From positions 1 to 64,000 of the forward strand of contig NZ_OLMK01000102.1 of assembly GCF_900290235.1 (NCBI RefSeq): a stretch of DNA of 64,000 bases, given 5' to 3'. A program made the position numbers and the translations under genes. Shown here in pieces: positions 16,087-25,495 of this stretch (its first letter is position 1; every line of letters starts with the position of its first letter). Origin of the DNA: Streptomyces sp. MA5143a. GTDB taxonomy: Bacteria > Actinomycetota > Actinomycetes > Streptomycetales > Streptomycetaceae. Below the pieces are notes generated by a model. It saw nothing but the letters and a program-made list of their open reading frames with translations, was not told where the DNA came from and did not search any database.

Positions 16087-17892
16087 TTACTCGACCAGCT
16101 CCCACTCCTGCGAGCCGTCCCCGGTGGAGACCTGGAGGGTGAGCGGTGCCCCCGCGGTCGCGCCGGTCAGATACAGGCCGGTGTTCTTGACCGACTGGAG
16201 CCGGTAGAACCCGTCGGAGGTCTTCACCAGGTTCCAGCTGCCCGTGGGACTGTCGTCGACCCACTGGCCGATCCGCCGGCCCGCCGTGGCGTTGCCGGTC
16301 CAGATGGCGGCCGCCCGGCCTCCCGACTTGTTCAGCAGCGACACCCCGCCCTGCGGCTCCTTCATCACGTGCCAGTACTGCGTGTCCGGGTTCGCGGCCG
16401 AGCCGGGTGGCTCCAGCCGCACGTCGGGTACGTCACCGTTGCCGATGTTCGCGTCGTTGGTTTTGTCGCCGGTGCCGATCACCTGGTCGGTCTTGCGGTT
16501 CACCAGCTGGACGTAGGCGCCGCGCGAGTCGCCCAGGTCGACCTCCGCGTAGGCGATGACCGACGTGCCCTGGTTGTTGAGGATCGAGACGCGGCCGGTG
16601 CCCTCGACGTACTGGAGGTTGCGGCTGTACCCGGCCCGCGAGGTCGTCTGGTACTCCTTCCACACGCCGCCCGAGCGTCCGCTCTGGTTGACCCAGACGT
16701 TGCCGCTGCCCGCGGCGTTGTAGACCAGGCGGCCGCCGGGGAGCCGGACGAGGACCGGGCTGCCTCCCGTGGCGAGCGTGCGGGAGCCGGTGTCGACCGG
16801 CAGCGTGGTGACGCCCTCGCCGGTGGCGGAGCCACGGAAGAACTCCAGTGGACTGTCGGCGAGCCGGAACCGGGTGTTGGCCCCTCCGCCCCAGTACTCG
16901 TAGGTGATCATCCACTTGCCGTCCGTCGTCCTGACGACGTTCGTCATGCCCGGCCGGCCGCCGCCGATCTCCGTCTTGCCGCCACCCATGTCGTCGGTGA
17001 GCCCCGCGATGTCCACGACCGGGTCGCTCCACCTGGCGCCGCGGCCGTCCCACGTCCTGTGCACCAGGATCTGCCCGAGCGAGTCCTTCGCGGTGTCGTT
17101 GGCGGGGTCCAGCTTCGGGACGCCGGTGTCCGGGTCGAAGCCGGTGTAGTCGTTCTCGTCGGAGTAGTAGCAGACCAGCTTGCCCTTGTGGACCATCAGG
17201 TACGGCTCCCACAGCGGGTCGACCTGCTGGTACGAGTTGGCGTTCGCGGTGTTCTGTCCGGTGGCGCCCGCGCTGCCGCCCTGCCAGCCGCCCGTGGCGA
17301 CGACGTTGACGACCTTCCAGGTCGCGCCGTCGTCGGTGCTGGAGTACAGGGCGATCGCCAGGTCCTTGCGGTCACCGTCGTTGGTCGGCGTCCAGTTCGG
17401 ATCGGCGGCCTTGTGCTCCTTGTAGTACTGGTCGTCGCCGGAGACCACGCTCGCCAGGAGCAGGGTGCCCTGCTTGAGATCGCCGACGTCCTGCGGAAGG
17501 GCGTACAGGTACGGGTTGGTCCAGTTGCTGGTGTACTTCGCGTACTGGGGGTCACCGGAGAGGTACGCCGGGGCCTTCACCTCCGACAGCGGCTGCCAGG
17601 TCGTGCCGTCGTCGTCGCTCTTGTACACGGGGAGGGTCTGCCGGTCGGCGCTTCCCGTCGCCGGTACGACCGTGGACTTCTCGAACGACGCCACCAGCCG
17701 CCCGCTCGGCAGCTGCGCCGACTTGGGGTAGACCGCGCAGTTGCCCCGCCCCTTCAGACACGGCTCGCTGCCGAGCTGGTAGAGGACGCCGCCCGTCGGG
17801 TCGTACGCCTGGGCGCTGGTCAGGGGGATCGCCAGCAGCGCCGAGGTGCCGACGACGCCGCCCAGCGCCAGCCGGAGTCTTCTTCTGTTCAC
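16087..17892 (-). CDS. Secreted BNR-repeat protein with C-terminal ricin-type lectin domain
   Basis: This 601-residue exported protein has a signal peptide (about residues 1-29, ending SAQA), then a sialidase-fold beta-propeller with BNR/Asp-box-like repeats (KSDDDGTTW, SSTDDGATW) and, from about residue 475, a ricin-type trefoil (WHVMKEPQGG, RRIGQWVDDSPTG, SQEWELVE). The fold is shared by sialidases and GH93 exo-arabinanases. Given the GH42 and sugar importer upstream, an exo-acting arabinan or galactan enzyme is a fair guess, but catalytic residues cannot be assigned. A GTG start at 17892 with AAGGAG six bases upstream is convincing. It is the last gene of the sugar operon. Confidence 0.75.
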   Translation of the reverse strand: MNRRRLRLALGGVVGTSALLAIPLTSAQAYDPTGGVLYQLGSEPCLKGRGNCAVYPKSAQLPSGRLVASFEKSTVVPATGSADRQTLPVYKSDDDGTTWQPLSEVKAPAYLSGDPQYAKYTSNWTNPYLYALPQDVGDLKQGTLLLASVVSGDDQYYKEHKAADPNWTPTNDGDRKDLAIALYSSTDDGATWKVVNVVATGGWQGGSAGATGQNTANANSYQQVDPLWEPYLMVHKGKLVCYYSDENDYTGFDPDTGVPKLDPANDTAKDSLGQILVHRTWDGRGARWSDPVVDIAGLTDDMGGGKTEIGGGRPGMTNVVRTTDGKWMITYEYWGGGANTRFRLADSPLEFFRGSATGEGVTTLPVDTGSRTLATGGSPVLVRLPGGRLVYNAAGSGNVWVNQSGRSGGVWKEYQTTSRAGYSRNLQYVEGTGRVSILNNQGTSVIAYAEVDLGDSRGAYVQLVNRKTDQVIGTGDKTNDANIGNGDVPDVRLEPPGSAANPDTQYWHVMKEPQGGVSLLNKSGGRAAAIWTGNATAGRRIGQWVDDSPTGSWNLVKTSDGFYRLQSVKNTGLYLTGATAGAPLTLQVSTGDGSQEWELVE

Positions 17893-17931
17893 AACCCACT
17901 CCTTCGGGGATCGATCAGGAACGCGAGGGGC

Positions 17932-20094
17932 TCAGGCCCCGGACGGGCCGGCGGCACCGGCGGAGACGAACACGCGGACGTCCCAGGGGCCCAGGTCGAG
18001 CGGCACGCCCGCGCGGAGCGGGGTGCCGTTCAGGACGTCGGTCAGATCGGCCGGTGCGTCGACGCGGGCCGGCTCCCAGCTCCAGTTGTGGACGATGTGC
18101 ACCCGGCGTCCGTCGAAGGCGGTACCGGTCGTCGCGGTGACCGATGCCGGGAGGTCCTGCCACGGGTGGCGCGCGGACGGCGTCAGCCACTCGGTGAGCG
18201 CCCTGGCCAGCTCACGGCCGGGCACCGTCCCGACGCAGGTGACATGACCGGCGCCGTGGCGGCGGGTGGTGACGGCGGGCCAGCGCCCGAAGTGCGGGTG
18301 CTCGTAGGTGACCAGCGGATCCGCGTCGGAGACGGTCAGCCCCTCCACCCACCGGGTCGCCGTGGCCCCCTCCGGCAGGGCGAGCGGTCCGTCCGGCGCC
18401 GACCGCACGGGAACCTCCCGTACGAGGTTGCTGAACTCGTCGTAGGAGACGCCCGCGGCGTCCGCGAGCCGGCCGGGGGCCGCCTCCTGCCGGGCTCGTG
18501 CCTCGTGGTCGGCGTACCCGGTGCGCGGGCCGAGGACCAGATGGCCGCCCGCTTCGGCGTAGGCGGCCAGCCAGTCGAGGGTGGAGTCGGCCGCCAGGTA
18601 CAGCGCGGGCACCACCAGCACCGGGTGGCGGCGGACGGCCTCCTCGGGGGTGAGGCCCTCGCGCTCCCCGAGCGGGTCGTGCAACTGCCGGGCGTGGACG
18701 ATCCGCACCTGCCGCCCCGCGTCGAACGCGCCCCGGTAGAACGGGTCGAACACGCGGTGGTAGGCGGTCGGGTCGGGCTCGCCGTCCGGCGTGGCCAGCG
18801 GCGGGTACTTCTGCATCAGCCACTTGCTCGGCGTCGAGTAGACCATCGTGATGTCGGCGTCCGGCTCCAGCCCGGCGACGAGCGCGCCCGCCGACTCGAA
18901 CTCGGCCCCGAGACGGGCGAGTTCGGCGTACGTACGGCCCGGCCTGCCGGTGTGGGGCAGGACACCGCCCCAGTAGGTCTCGGCGCCGAAGTGCAGGGTG
19001 TTCCAGTGCCAGTACTCGATCATGCGGGCGCCGCGCCCGACGAGCGCCCAGGCCGCCTGCCGCCACTGGCCGTCGTAGCCGGGCCGGTTGTCCCAGGCGA
19101 AGCCGATGGAGCCCGCGTTGGTCTCGGTGACGAGGAACGGCTCCTGGCGGGAGGAGAACATCCAGTCGGCGGTCTGGTAGAGCGCCCACACACCGGTGGT
19201 CTTCCACTTCTGCTCGTGGTCGTCCGGGGTGGGGTCGGGCAGCAGCAGCCCGTCCTGCATGTCGTAGTACGGGTTGCCCGAGGCGATGTCGAGACGGTTG
19301 GTCAGCTCGTCGTCCTCCACGCCCTGCCGGGTGTAGGAGACGCACGTCGTCACGAAGTGCTCGGGCCGCGCGTACTCCCGGACGATGTCCGCCTGCCAGC
19401 CGATGAACTCGGTGACCTGCCGGGCCTGGAACTCCCGCCACGCGACGTCGTACTGGGGCTGCTCGTTGCCGTCCGGCGTCCACAGGTCGGCCCACGTCGA
19501 CAACCGGTGCGACCAGTAGACCAGGCCCCACTCCCGGTTGAGGGTCTCCACGTCGCCGTACTTGTCGCGCAGGTGGTCCACGAAGCGCTGGAAGACACCG
19601 CGGTTGTGGAACAGGTGCAGTCCGGGCTCGTTGTCGACCTGGAAGCCGATGACGGCCGGGTGGCCGGCGTACCGGCCGACGACCCTGCGGATCACCCGCT
19701 CGGCGTGGAAGCGGAACCCGGGGTGTGTGAAGTCGACCTCCTGCCGGGCGCCCCAGCCGATCGGCTCACCGGTGCGCCGCTCACCCGTGAGCTCCGGGTA
19801 CTGGCGGGCCAGCCACGGCGGTACGGCGTACGTGGGGGTGCCGAGGACCACGGAGATACCGCGCTCGTGGGCGCCGTCGAGCACCGGCTGGAGCCAGTCC
19901 AGGTCGAAGCGGCCGTTCTCCGGCTCCCAGGTCGACCACACCGACTCACCGACCCGGATGACGGAGACACACGCGTCCGCCATCAGGTCCAGATCGGTCT
20001 TGAGGCGTTCCTCGGGCTGTTCGGTGCCGTAGGGAGGCCGGTACTCGTGGTAGTACGCGGCGCCGAACAGGACGCGGGCAGGCAGAGCCGCCAT
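17932..20094 (-). CDS. GH42 beta-galactosidase
   Basis: This 720-residue cytoplasmic enzyme is a clear GH42. It opens with LFGAAYYHEYRPP, has the acid/base Glu156 in FQVDNEPG and the nucleophile Glu324 in LVTETNAGSIG, followed by the trimerisation and C-terminal beta domains. GH42 enzymes hydrolyse beta-galactosides and some alpha-L-arabinopyranosides imported from galactan. There is no signal peptide. The ATG at 20094 follows GGAGG. It lies 51 bp after the importer permease and 39 bp before the BNR gene in one minus-strand operon. Confidence 0.92.
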   Translation of the reverse strand: MAALPARVLFGAAYYHEYRPPYGTEQPEERLKTDLDLMADACVSVIRVGESVWSTWEPENGRFDLDWLQPVLDGAHERGISVVLGTPTYAVPPWLARQYPELTGERRTGEPIGWGARQEVDFTHPGFRFHAERVIRRVVGRYAGHPAVIGFQVDNEPGLHLFHNRGVFQRFVDHLRDKYGDVETLNREWGLVYWSHRLSTWADLWTPDGNEQPQYDVAWREFQARQVTEFIGWQADIVREYARPEHFVTTCVSYTRQGVEDDELTNRLDIASGNPYYDMQDGLLLPDPTPDDHEQKWKTTGVWALYQTADWMFSSRQEPFLVTETNAGSIGFAWDNRPGYDGQWRQAAWALVGRGARMIEYWHWNTLHFGAETYWGGVLPHTGRPGRTYAELARLGAEFESAGALVAGLEPDADITMVYSTPSKWLMQKYPPLATPDGEPDPTAYHRVFDPFYRGAFDAGRQVRIVHARQLHDPLGEREGLTPEEAVRRHPVLVVPALYLAADSTLDWLAAYAEAGGHLVLGPRTGYADHEARARQEAAPGRLADAAGVSYDEFSNLVREVPVRSAPDGPLALPEGATATRWVEGLTVSDADPLVTYEHPHFGRWPAVTTRRHGAGHVTCVGTVPGRELARALTEWLTPSARHPWQDLPASVTATTGTAFDGRRVHIVHNWSWEPARVDAPADLTDVLNGTPLRAGVPLDLGPWDVRVFVSAGAAGPSGA

Positions 20095-20145
20095 GAAGGG
20101 GAACCTCCGGGGGAAGGGGGAGTGGTACGGGGGACGAGGCGCTCG

Positions 20146-21075
20146 CTACTGCTTGACGCCGCCGGTGGCCAGGCCGCTCTGCCAGTACCGCTGGAGCATC
20201 AGGAACGCCACGACGAGCGGGACGATCGAGATCAGCGAACCGGTCACCACCAGCGCGAGCATGTCGCTGCTGGCGCCGGCGCCGCCGTTCTGCGCCTGGG
20301 CCGCCCAGGAGGCGAGGCCGACGGTGACGGGGTACAGATCCGGGTCGTTCAGCATGATCAGTGGCAGGAAGTAGTTGTTCCACGTCGCGACCAGCGTGAA
20401 CAGAAGGACGGTGACCAGGCCGGGGGCCAGCAGTCTGAGGGCGATCCGGAAGAAGATCCGTGCCTCGCCCGCGCCGTCGATCCGCGCGGCCTCCAGGAGG
20501 CTGTCGGGCACGGCGTCCTCGGCGTAGATCCGCATCAGGTAGAGACCGAACGGGTTGACGAGCGAGGGCAGGATGACCGCCCAGGGTGTGTTGACCAGGC
20601 CCGCCTGTGCGAACACCAGATACGTGGGGATCGCGAGGGCCGTGGTCGGCACCATCACCGCGCCGAGGACCAGGTTGAAGGCCGCCCGGTCGCCGCGGAA
20701 GCGGAACTTGGCGAAGCCGTACCCGCCCGCCGCCGCCAGCAGCGCGGCGCCGACGGCGCTGACCGCGGCGTAGAGCACCGTGTTCAGCAGCCAGTGCAGG
20801 AAGACGCCGTCGTCGTGGGTGAAGGTCGCCTTGAGGTTCGCGAGCAGCTGCGGGGCCTCGGAGAACCAGAGGCCGAAGCTGGTGAACAGGTCCTGGGTGC
20901 TCTTCGTCGAGGCGATCAGCAGCCAGAACAGCGGGAGCAGGAAGTAGGCCAGAGCGGCCAGCATGGCGATCGTCAGCGGGGTGCTGCGGCGGGCCGGGCG
21001 TTCCTTCGCGCGGGCCGCGGACACCGGTGCCGCGGCCTTCGCGGTGACCCCGGCCGGGGTGGTCGTGGTCGTCAT
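20146..21075 (-). CDS. Carbohydrate ABC transporter permease (MalG type)
   Basis: This 309-residue permease has six predicted membrane helices and the EAA cytoplasmic loop (LLEAARIDGAGEARIFFRIA) that docks the ATPase. The N-terminus is a Thr/Ala-rich cytoplasmic leader. The ATG at 21075 overlaps the previous permease stop (ATGA) and follows AGGAGG. With the MalF-type partner and the binding protein it forms a CUT1 sugar importer; no ATPase gene is present, so a shared MsiK-type ATPase elsewhere is presumed. Confidence 0.92.
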   Translation of the reverse strand: MTTTTTPAGVTAKAAAPVSAARAKERPARRSTPLTIAMLAALAYFLLPLFWLLIASTKSTQDLFTSFGLWFSEAPQLLANLKATFTHDDGVFLHWLLNTVLYAAVSAVGAALLAAAGGYGFAKFRFRGDRAAFNLVLGAVMVPTTALAIPTYLVFAQAGLVNTPWAVILPSLVNPFGLYLMRIYAEDAVPDSLLEAARIDGAGEARIFFRIALRLLAPGLVTVLLFTLVATWNNYFLPLIMLNDPDLYPVTVGLASWAAQAQNGGAGASSDMLALVVTGSLISIVPLVVAFLMLQRYWQSGLATGGVKQ

Positions 21076-21995
21076 GGGGTCCTCCTGCGGTTCGCGGTGA
21101 GCAGGACGGCGTAGGAGGCGATCACGATGACGAGGCCGAGGAGGAAGGACACCGTGGCCGCGTAGTTGACCTGCTGGCCGGTGAAGGCGAGCGTGTAGGC
21201 GTAGAGGTTGGCGGTGTAGGAACTGCTGATGACGTCCGGCGCGATGTCCTTGAGCAGCTTCGGCTCGTTGAACAGCTGGAAGCTGCCGATGACCGAGAAC
21301 AGCAGGGTGAGCAGGAGCGCGGGCCTGAGCGCGGGCAGTTTGATCGACCAGGCGATGCGCCAGGCACCGGCCCCGTCCATCGCGGCCGCCTCGTACAGCT
21401 CCTGCGGGATCGTGCGCAGGGCGGCATACAGGATGATCATGTTGTAGCCGACGAACTCCCACGTCACGATGTTGGCCAGACTGCCGAGCATCCAGCTCTC
21501 GCCGAGGAAGTCCGGGGTGCCGAGCCCCAGTTCCCGGCCCAGCTGGGCGAACGGCCCGAAGTCCGGGCCGTACAGGTATCCCCACATCAGCGCGGCGACC
21601 ACGCTCGGCACGGCGTAGGGGACGAAGATGCCGAGCCGGATCACCCGCGCGAGCCGCAGCAGGCCGCTGTCCAGCGCGAGGGCGAACACCAGCGCCAGCA
21701 GCAGCATCACGGGGACCTGGACCGCGAAGAACACGGCCACCCGGGCGACTCCGTCCCGGAACTGAGGGTCTTTCAGGGCGGTCGCGTAGTTGTCGAGGCC
21801 GACGAACGCGGTGCCCCCGACGAGCCGTTCCTGGAACAGGCTCAGATAGGCGGCGTAGCCGAGCGGGGCGAGGAAGAGCAGCAGGAACAGCACCATGAAC
21901 GGGGCGACGAACAGGGGCCCTGCCCCACGGCGACGGCGGCCCTTCGCCGCCGTCCGCCGTGGGGCCTTCGGCGCTGCCGCGGTGGTGGCGGCCAT
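21072..21995 (-). CDS. Sugar ABC transporter permease (MalF type)
   Basis: This 307-residue permease has six hydrophobic helices and the EAA loop (ELYEAAAMDGAGAWRIAWSI). The N-terminus is basic (APRRTAAKGRRRRG). It starts one base after the binding-protein stop and its own stop overlaps the next permease start, so the three transporter genes are tightly coupled. Substrate is probably a galacto-oligosaccharide judging from the downstream GH42. Confidence 0.92.
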   Translation of the reverse strand: MAATTAAAPKAPRRTAAKGRRRRGAGPLFVAPFMVLFLLLFLAPLGYAAYLSLFQERLVGGTAFVGLDNYATALKDPQFRDGVARVAVFFAVQVPVMLLLALVFALALDSGLLRLARVIRLGIFVPYAVPSVVAALMWGYLYGPDFGPFAQLGRELGLGTPDFLGESWMLGSLANIVTWEFVGYNMIILYAALRTIPQELYEAAAMDGAGAWRIAWSIKLPALRPALLLTLLFSVIGSFQLFNEPKLLKDIAPDVISSSYTANLYAYTLAFTGQQVNYAATVSFLLGLVIVIASYAVLLTANRRRTP

Positions 21996-21996
21996 C

Positions 21997-23385
21997 TCAG
22001 CTCCCCTTGACCGTGAAGCCCTGGCCCTTGGCGTAGGTGGTCAGCCGCTGCTGCCAGGTGCCGAGGGCGGCGACCGTGTCGCCCTTGTCGGCGAGGGACT
22101 TGCCGACGGTTTCCGTCCAGTCCGTGGCCGCCTTGTCCAGGAACGGAGGCCACTGGAAGGACGAGTTGACGGTGGAGCTGATGTCGGCGAAGACCTGGTT
22201 GACCTTCTGGCCGCCGTAGAACTCGGGGGCGTCGCCGGTGAACTCCGCGTCCGTGAGGAGCGCCTTGGTCGCCGGGAAGAAGAACTGCTCCGTCGCGAAC
22301 ATCCTCGCGCTCGCCGGGTCGCTGTTGAGGAACTGCGCGAACACGGCCGCCGCGATGGGGTTCTTGGTGGAGCGGATCACGGCGGTCGTCGAGCCGCCCC
22401 AGTTGCCCGATCTGGGCTTGGCCGCGTCCCACTGCGGCAGCGGCGCCGCCCGCCACTTGCCGGCGGTCGCCTTGGCCGAGCCGGAGAGGAACACCGGGCC
22501 CCAGGCCGCGGTCAGCCAGGTGGCGTACTTGCCCTTGTTGAGGGCCGCGTACCAGGAGTCGGTGAAGTCGGGCTCGACGCCGATGACGCCTTCCTTGGCC
22601 AGACCGCCCCAGTACGCGCCGAGCCTCTTCGAGACGGCGTCGTCGACGCTGATGGTGATGCCGCTCTTTCCGGAGGTCGCGTACGGCTCCGCGCCCGCCT
22701 GCCACAGCAGTCCGTGCCAGGCGGCGACCTGGTTGGCCGCGAGGTTGGTGAGGTACACGTCGGGGTCGGCCTTGTGGAGCCTGCGGGCCGCCTCGGCGAA
22801 GTCGTCCCAGGTGGTGGGCACGTCGATGCCGTGCTTGTCGAAGATGTCCTCGCGGTACAGCATGCCCATCGGGCCGGTGTCCTGCGGTATCGCCCAGACC
22901 TCGCCGTCGCCGCCGCTGACCTGGCCCCAGGTCCAGTCCACGAACGTCGACTTGAGCGCGGAGGCGCCGTAGGGCCGCAGGTCGAGCAGGCTGTCGGTGA
23001 TGGTGAAGGTCGGGATGGCCTGGTACTCGATCTGCACCATGTCGGGTGCGCCCGTGCCGGCCTTCAGCGCCGTGCGCAGCTTGGTGTACTGCGGGGTGCC
23101 CTGACCGGCGTTGACGACCTTGACCTTGACCGCCGGGTACTTCTTCTCGAAGAGGGCGACCTCCTTGGCGATGTTCGGCACCCAGGTCCAGAACGTCAGC
23201 TCGGTCGGCGTCTTCATCGCCTTGTCGATGTCGGCCTGGCTGACGGGCTTCGCCGAGGTGGAGGAGCCGCCCGAGTCGCCGCCGCACGCGGTGAGGGCGG
23301 CGCCGAGTGACACGGCACCGGTCGCGGCGAGGAAGTTCCGGCGGCTCATCCGGGACGTACCGGACAGGAACGGGTTCGTGGGCAT
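21997..23385 (-). CDS. Sugar-binding lipoprotein
   Basis: This 462-residue extracellular solute-binding protein (family 1) has a signal with a twin-arginine-like SRRNFLAATG stretch and lipobox LTAC, followed by a Ser/Gly linker and two-lobe binding fold (TPTELTFWTWVPNIAKEVAL, WGGSTTAVIRSTKNP). It delivers sugar to the two permeases. The ATG at 23385 has GGGAG upstream, inside a 12-bp palindrome CTCCCGCGGGAG (23392-23403). It is first in the five-gene operon and follows the LacI gene by about 200 bp of GC-rich DNA in which I see no clear promoter. Confidence 0.9.
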   Translation of the reverse strand: MPTNPFLSGTSRMSRRNFLAATGAVSLGAALTACGGDSGGSSTSAKPVSQADIDKAMKTPTELTFWTWVPNIAKEVALFEKKYPAVKVKVVNAGQGTPQYTKLRTALKAGTGAPDMVQIEYQAIPTFTITDSLLDLRPYGASALKSTFVDWTWGQVSGGDGEVWAIPQDTGPMGMLYREDIFDKHGIDVPTTWDDFAEAARRLHKADPDVYLTNLAANQVAAWHGLLWQAGAEPYATSGKSGITISVDDAVSKRLGAYWGGLAKEGVIGVEPDFTDSWYAALNKGKYATWLTAAWGPVFLSGSAKATAGKWRAAPLPQWDAAKPRSGNWGGSTTAVIRSTKNPIAAAVFAQFLNSDPASARMFATEQFFFPATKALLTDAEFTGDAPEFYGGQKVNQVFADISSTVNSSFQWPPFLDKAATDWTETVGKSLADKGDTVAALGTWQQRLTTYAKGQGFTVKGS

Positions 23386-23590
23386 GGTGAACTCCCGCGG
23401 GAGACGAGGGTGACGACACGCCTGACTGGGCGTGCGGAGGCGTGGGGGAGCGAGCCCCGGGTGCAGGGACCCGGAACCGGACGGGCAGCCCCGGACACAG
23501 GGGTCGGGGGCAGGGCGGGGAGCGGCGGCGGGCGCGGGCCCGGGTGGAGGGCCGCTCGGCGGGGTGGGGCGAGGGTCGGGCGGTACGCCG

Positions 23591-24664
23591 TCAGCGGGCC
23601 GGGGTCGTCCGGCTCGGCGGAGGGGCGGTGGAGGCACGCACGATCAGGTCGATCGGCGGGTCACTCGATGGCAGAAGATCCGCGTCGGGGTTCTCGATGG
23701 CGTGGACGAGCCGTTTCAGGCCCTCCTGCGCCACCGCGTCGAAGGGCTGGCGCACGGTGGTCAGCGGCGGGTTCACGAACGCGGACACCGGGATGTCGTC
23801 GAACCCGACGACACTGACGTCCTCCGGTACGCGCCGCCCGGCCTCCGTCAGCGCCCGGATCAGACCGATGGCCATGTCGTCGTTGGCGGCGAACACCGCG
23901 GTGACGTCGGCGTCCTCGGCCAGTCGCCGTCCGGCCGCGTAGCCGGAGGGGGCGGACCAGTCGCCGCGGACGACGGTCGGCACGTCCCTGCCGTGGTCGT
24001 CCAGCGCCGCCCGCCACCCCCGCAGCCGGTCCCGCGCGGCGTACCACCGCTGGGGTCCGGCCAGATGGTGGACCGTCCGGTGACCGAGGGCCAGCAGATG
24101 CTCGGTCGCCGTACGGGCCATCACATCGGCGCAGTCGCCCGCCGTCAGCACCGCGGGCGCGGTGACCGGCGACGGCGCGCCGATGACGAGCACCGGCACG
24201 TCCACCCGAGGTGAGGCGTCCGGCTCCGCGCGCTCCTCGTCGATCTCGTCGATCGGCTCGGAGATCACGATGCCGTCCACCCCCTGGTCGAGGAGCGAAC
24301 CGACGGCACCGGCGAGGCCCGCCGGGTCGCCCTCCACCGTGTTGACCACGCGGAGCGCGTACCCGGTGTCCCGGACGACCCGCTCGACGCCCATGAGCAG
24401 CGAGGCGGGCCCGTACAGGGCCGTCCCCAGCGTCACCACGCCGATCGAACGGGTGCGCCCCGAGGCCAGCGCGCGGGCGGCGTTGTTGCGCCGGTAGCCG
24501 AGCTGCTCGGCGGCGTCGAGGACGCGCCGGCGGACCTCGGTGGAGACGTACGGCTCGTCGTTGAAGACCCGTGACACCGTCTTCTGCGAGACCCCGGCCA
24601 CCCGGGCGACGTCCACACTGCGCGGCGCGGCGGAACTCCCGCCCCGCCCTGCCCCTCGCGTCAT
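23591..24664 (-). CDS. LacI-family regulator of the GH42/ABC locus
   Basis: This 357-residue LacI protein has an N-terminal helix-turn-helix (VDVARVAGVSQKTVSRVFND) and hinge (NNAARALASGRTRSIGVV), then the periplasmic-binding-like effector domain ending in SVVGFDDIPVSAFVNPPLTT. It lies just upstream of the sugar importer/GH42 operon on the same strand, so it most likely represses it in response to a galactan-derived sugar. The ATG at 24664 follows GGGAGGCACC. The promoter has nested inverted repeats, suggesting autoregulation. Confidence 0.92.
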   Translation of the reverse strand: MTRGAGRGGSSAAPRSVDVARVAGVSQKTVSRVFNDEPYVSTEVRRRVLDAAEQLGYRRNNAARALASGRTRSIGVVTLGTALYGPASLLMGVERVVRDTGYALRVVNTVEGDPAGLAGAVGSLLDQGVDGIVISEPIDEIDEERAEPDASPRVDVPVLVIGAPSPVTAPAVLTAGDCADVMARTATEHLLALGHRTVHHLAGPQRWYAARDRLRGWRAALDDHGRDVPTVVRGDWSAPSGYAAGRRLAEDADVTAVFAANDDMAIGLIRALTEAGRRVPEDVSVVGFDDIPVSAFVNPPLTTVRQPFDAVAQEGLKRLVHAIENPDADLLPSSDPPIDLIVRASTAPPPSRTTPAR

Positions 24665-24701
24665 GGTGCCTCCCGGTGACCGCACGACCGAACGCCATCA
24701 T

Positions 24702-24775
24702 GTCAGACGTCGTGTGTCTGACTGCGTAGTCATGTCTGCGCTGTCATGTCTACGCAGTCATACGCCGGGCGTCAA
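24702..24775 (-). promoter_or_regulatory. LacI gene promoter with two nested inverted repeats
   Basis: On the minus strand TTGACG (24775-24770) is followed after 17 bp by TAGACA (24752-24747), a good Streptomyces promoter. The perfect 11-bp inverted repeat TGACTGCGTAG (24719-24729) / CTACGCAGTCA (24750-24760) covers the -10, with direct repeats TCATGTCTGCG and TCATGTCTACG inside. Downstream is a second perfect repeat GTCAGAC (24702-24708) / GTCTGAC (24716-24722). These are plausible operators for the LacI protein itself. Confidence 0.65.
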
Positions 24776-24912
24776 GAGTTCGGAACACATGCGTCACACA
24801 CGGGGGCATCGGAACGGGCGCCGACCCGGCACGGGGGAGGCGTGCGGGACCGGCGGCCGGAGGGCCCTCACCAGGACCCTTCACCAGGACCCTTCACCAG
24901 GGTCCTCGCCCC

Positions 24913-25480
24913 TCACCGCCGCTTCACGTACGTGCAGATCGCCGGCGGTGACCATGGCCCGTTGCCGCAGCGACTCGGGCAGCGGTTGGGCCGGGTCGCC
25001 GCGGAAGAGACGTACATGCCGGGCACGCCGGTCCAGTACGGGTCCGGAGCGGCACGGGGACGCAGGACGAGCTGGAAGGCGGTGTTGGCTCCTCCACGGA
25101 CCGGTGCAGGACCCCGGACGCGGTGATGCTGCCGGTGAGGGTGTCCAGGTGGTTCACATGGGCGCTGCCCGTCGTGTACGCGGCGAGGGCGGTGCCCAGG
25201 TCGAGACGCTGCCCGGGCAGGAACTCGGGAGTGCGCCGGCCGGGTGCCGGTCGGCGTACTCCGCGATCCTGCGCAGGTACACGTGGCCCACGGCTCGGCG
25301 GCGAGCCTGGCGCCCAGGTAGGGCAGTGCCTGCGGGCCGTTGCGGATGAGTTCGGCCGGGCTCATCTCCCGCTGGAAGGCGACCGATGTGAACCGGCGGC
25401 ACGGCGCGGCCCCCCGCCGACCGGTGAGGTACGGCACCCGTACCGGGCGCGCCGCTCGGGCGGGCGAGCCCGGGTCGGTC
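24913..25480 (-). pseudogene. Decayed gene remnant with amidohydrolase (YtcJ-like) fragment
   Basis: No single frame is open across this stretch, but successive frames carry protein-like pieces. The best is EFLPGQRLDLGTALAAY followed by TTGSAHVNHLDTLTGSI (about 25096-25235), a signature of amidohydrolase family 3 (YtcJ-like) C-terminal regions. Upstream is a piece PAELIRNGPQALPYLGARLA of unknown origin, and downstream in other frames VPGMYVSSAAT and RLFRGDPAQPLPESLRQRAM. Several frameshifts are needed to join them, so I read it as debris from one or more genes. It lies between the LacI promoter and the FtsX gene. Confidence 0.5.
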
Positions 25481-25495
25481 GGGCGGCGGCGCGCG

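Noticed and set aside
16369..21114. 1581-residue open frame on the plus strand
   Set aside because: It is antisense to the BNR, GH42 and permease genes, which have catalytic motifs and ribosome sites. The composition (Val/Gly/Arg/Asp-rich) is that of a GC-driven shadow frame.
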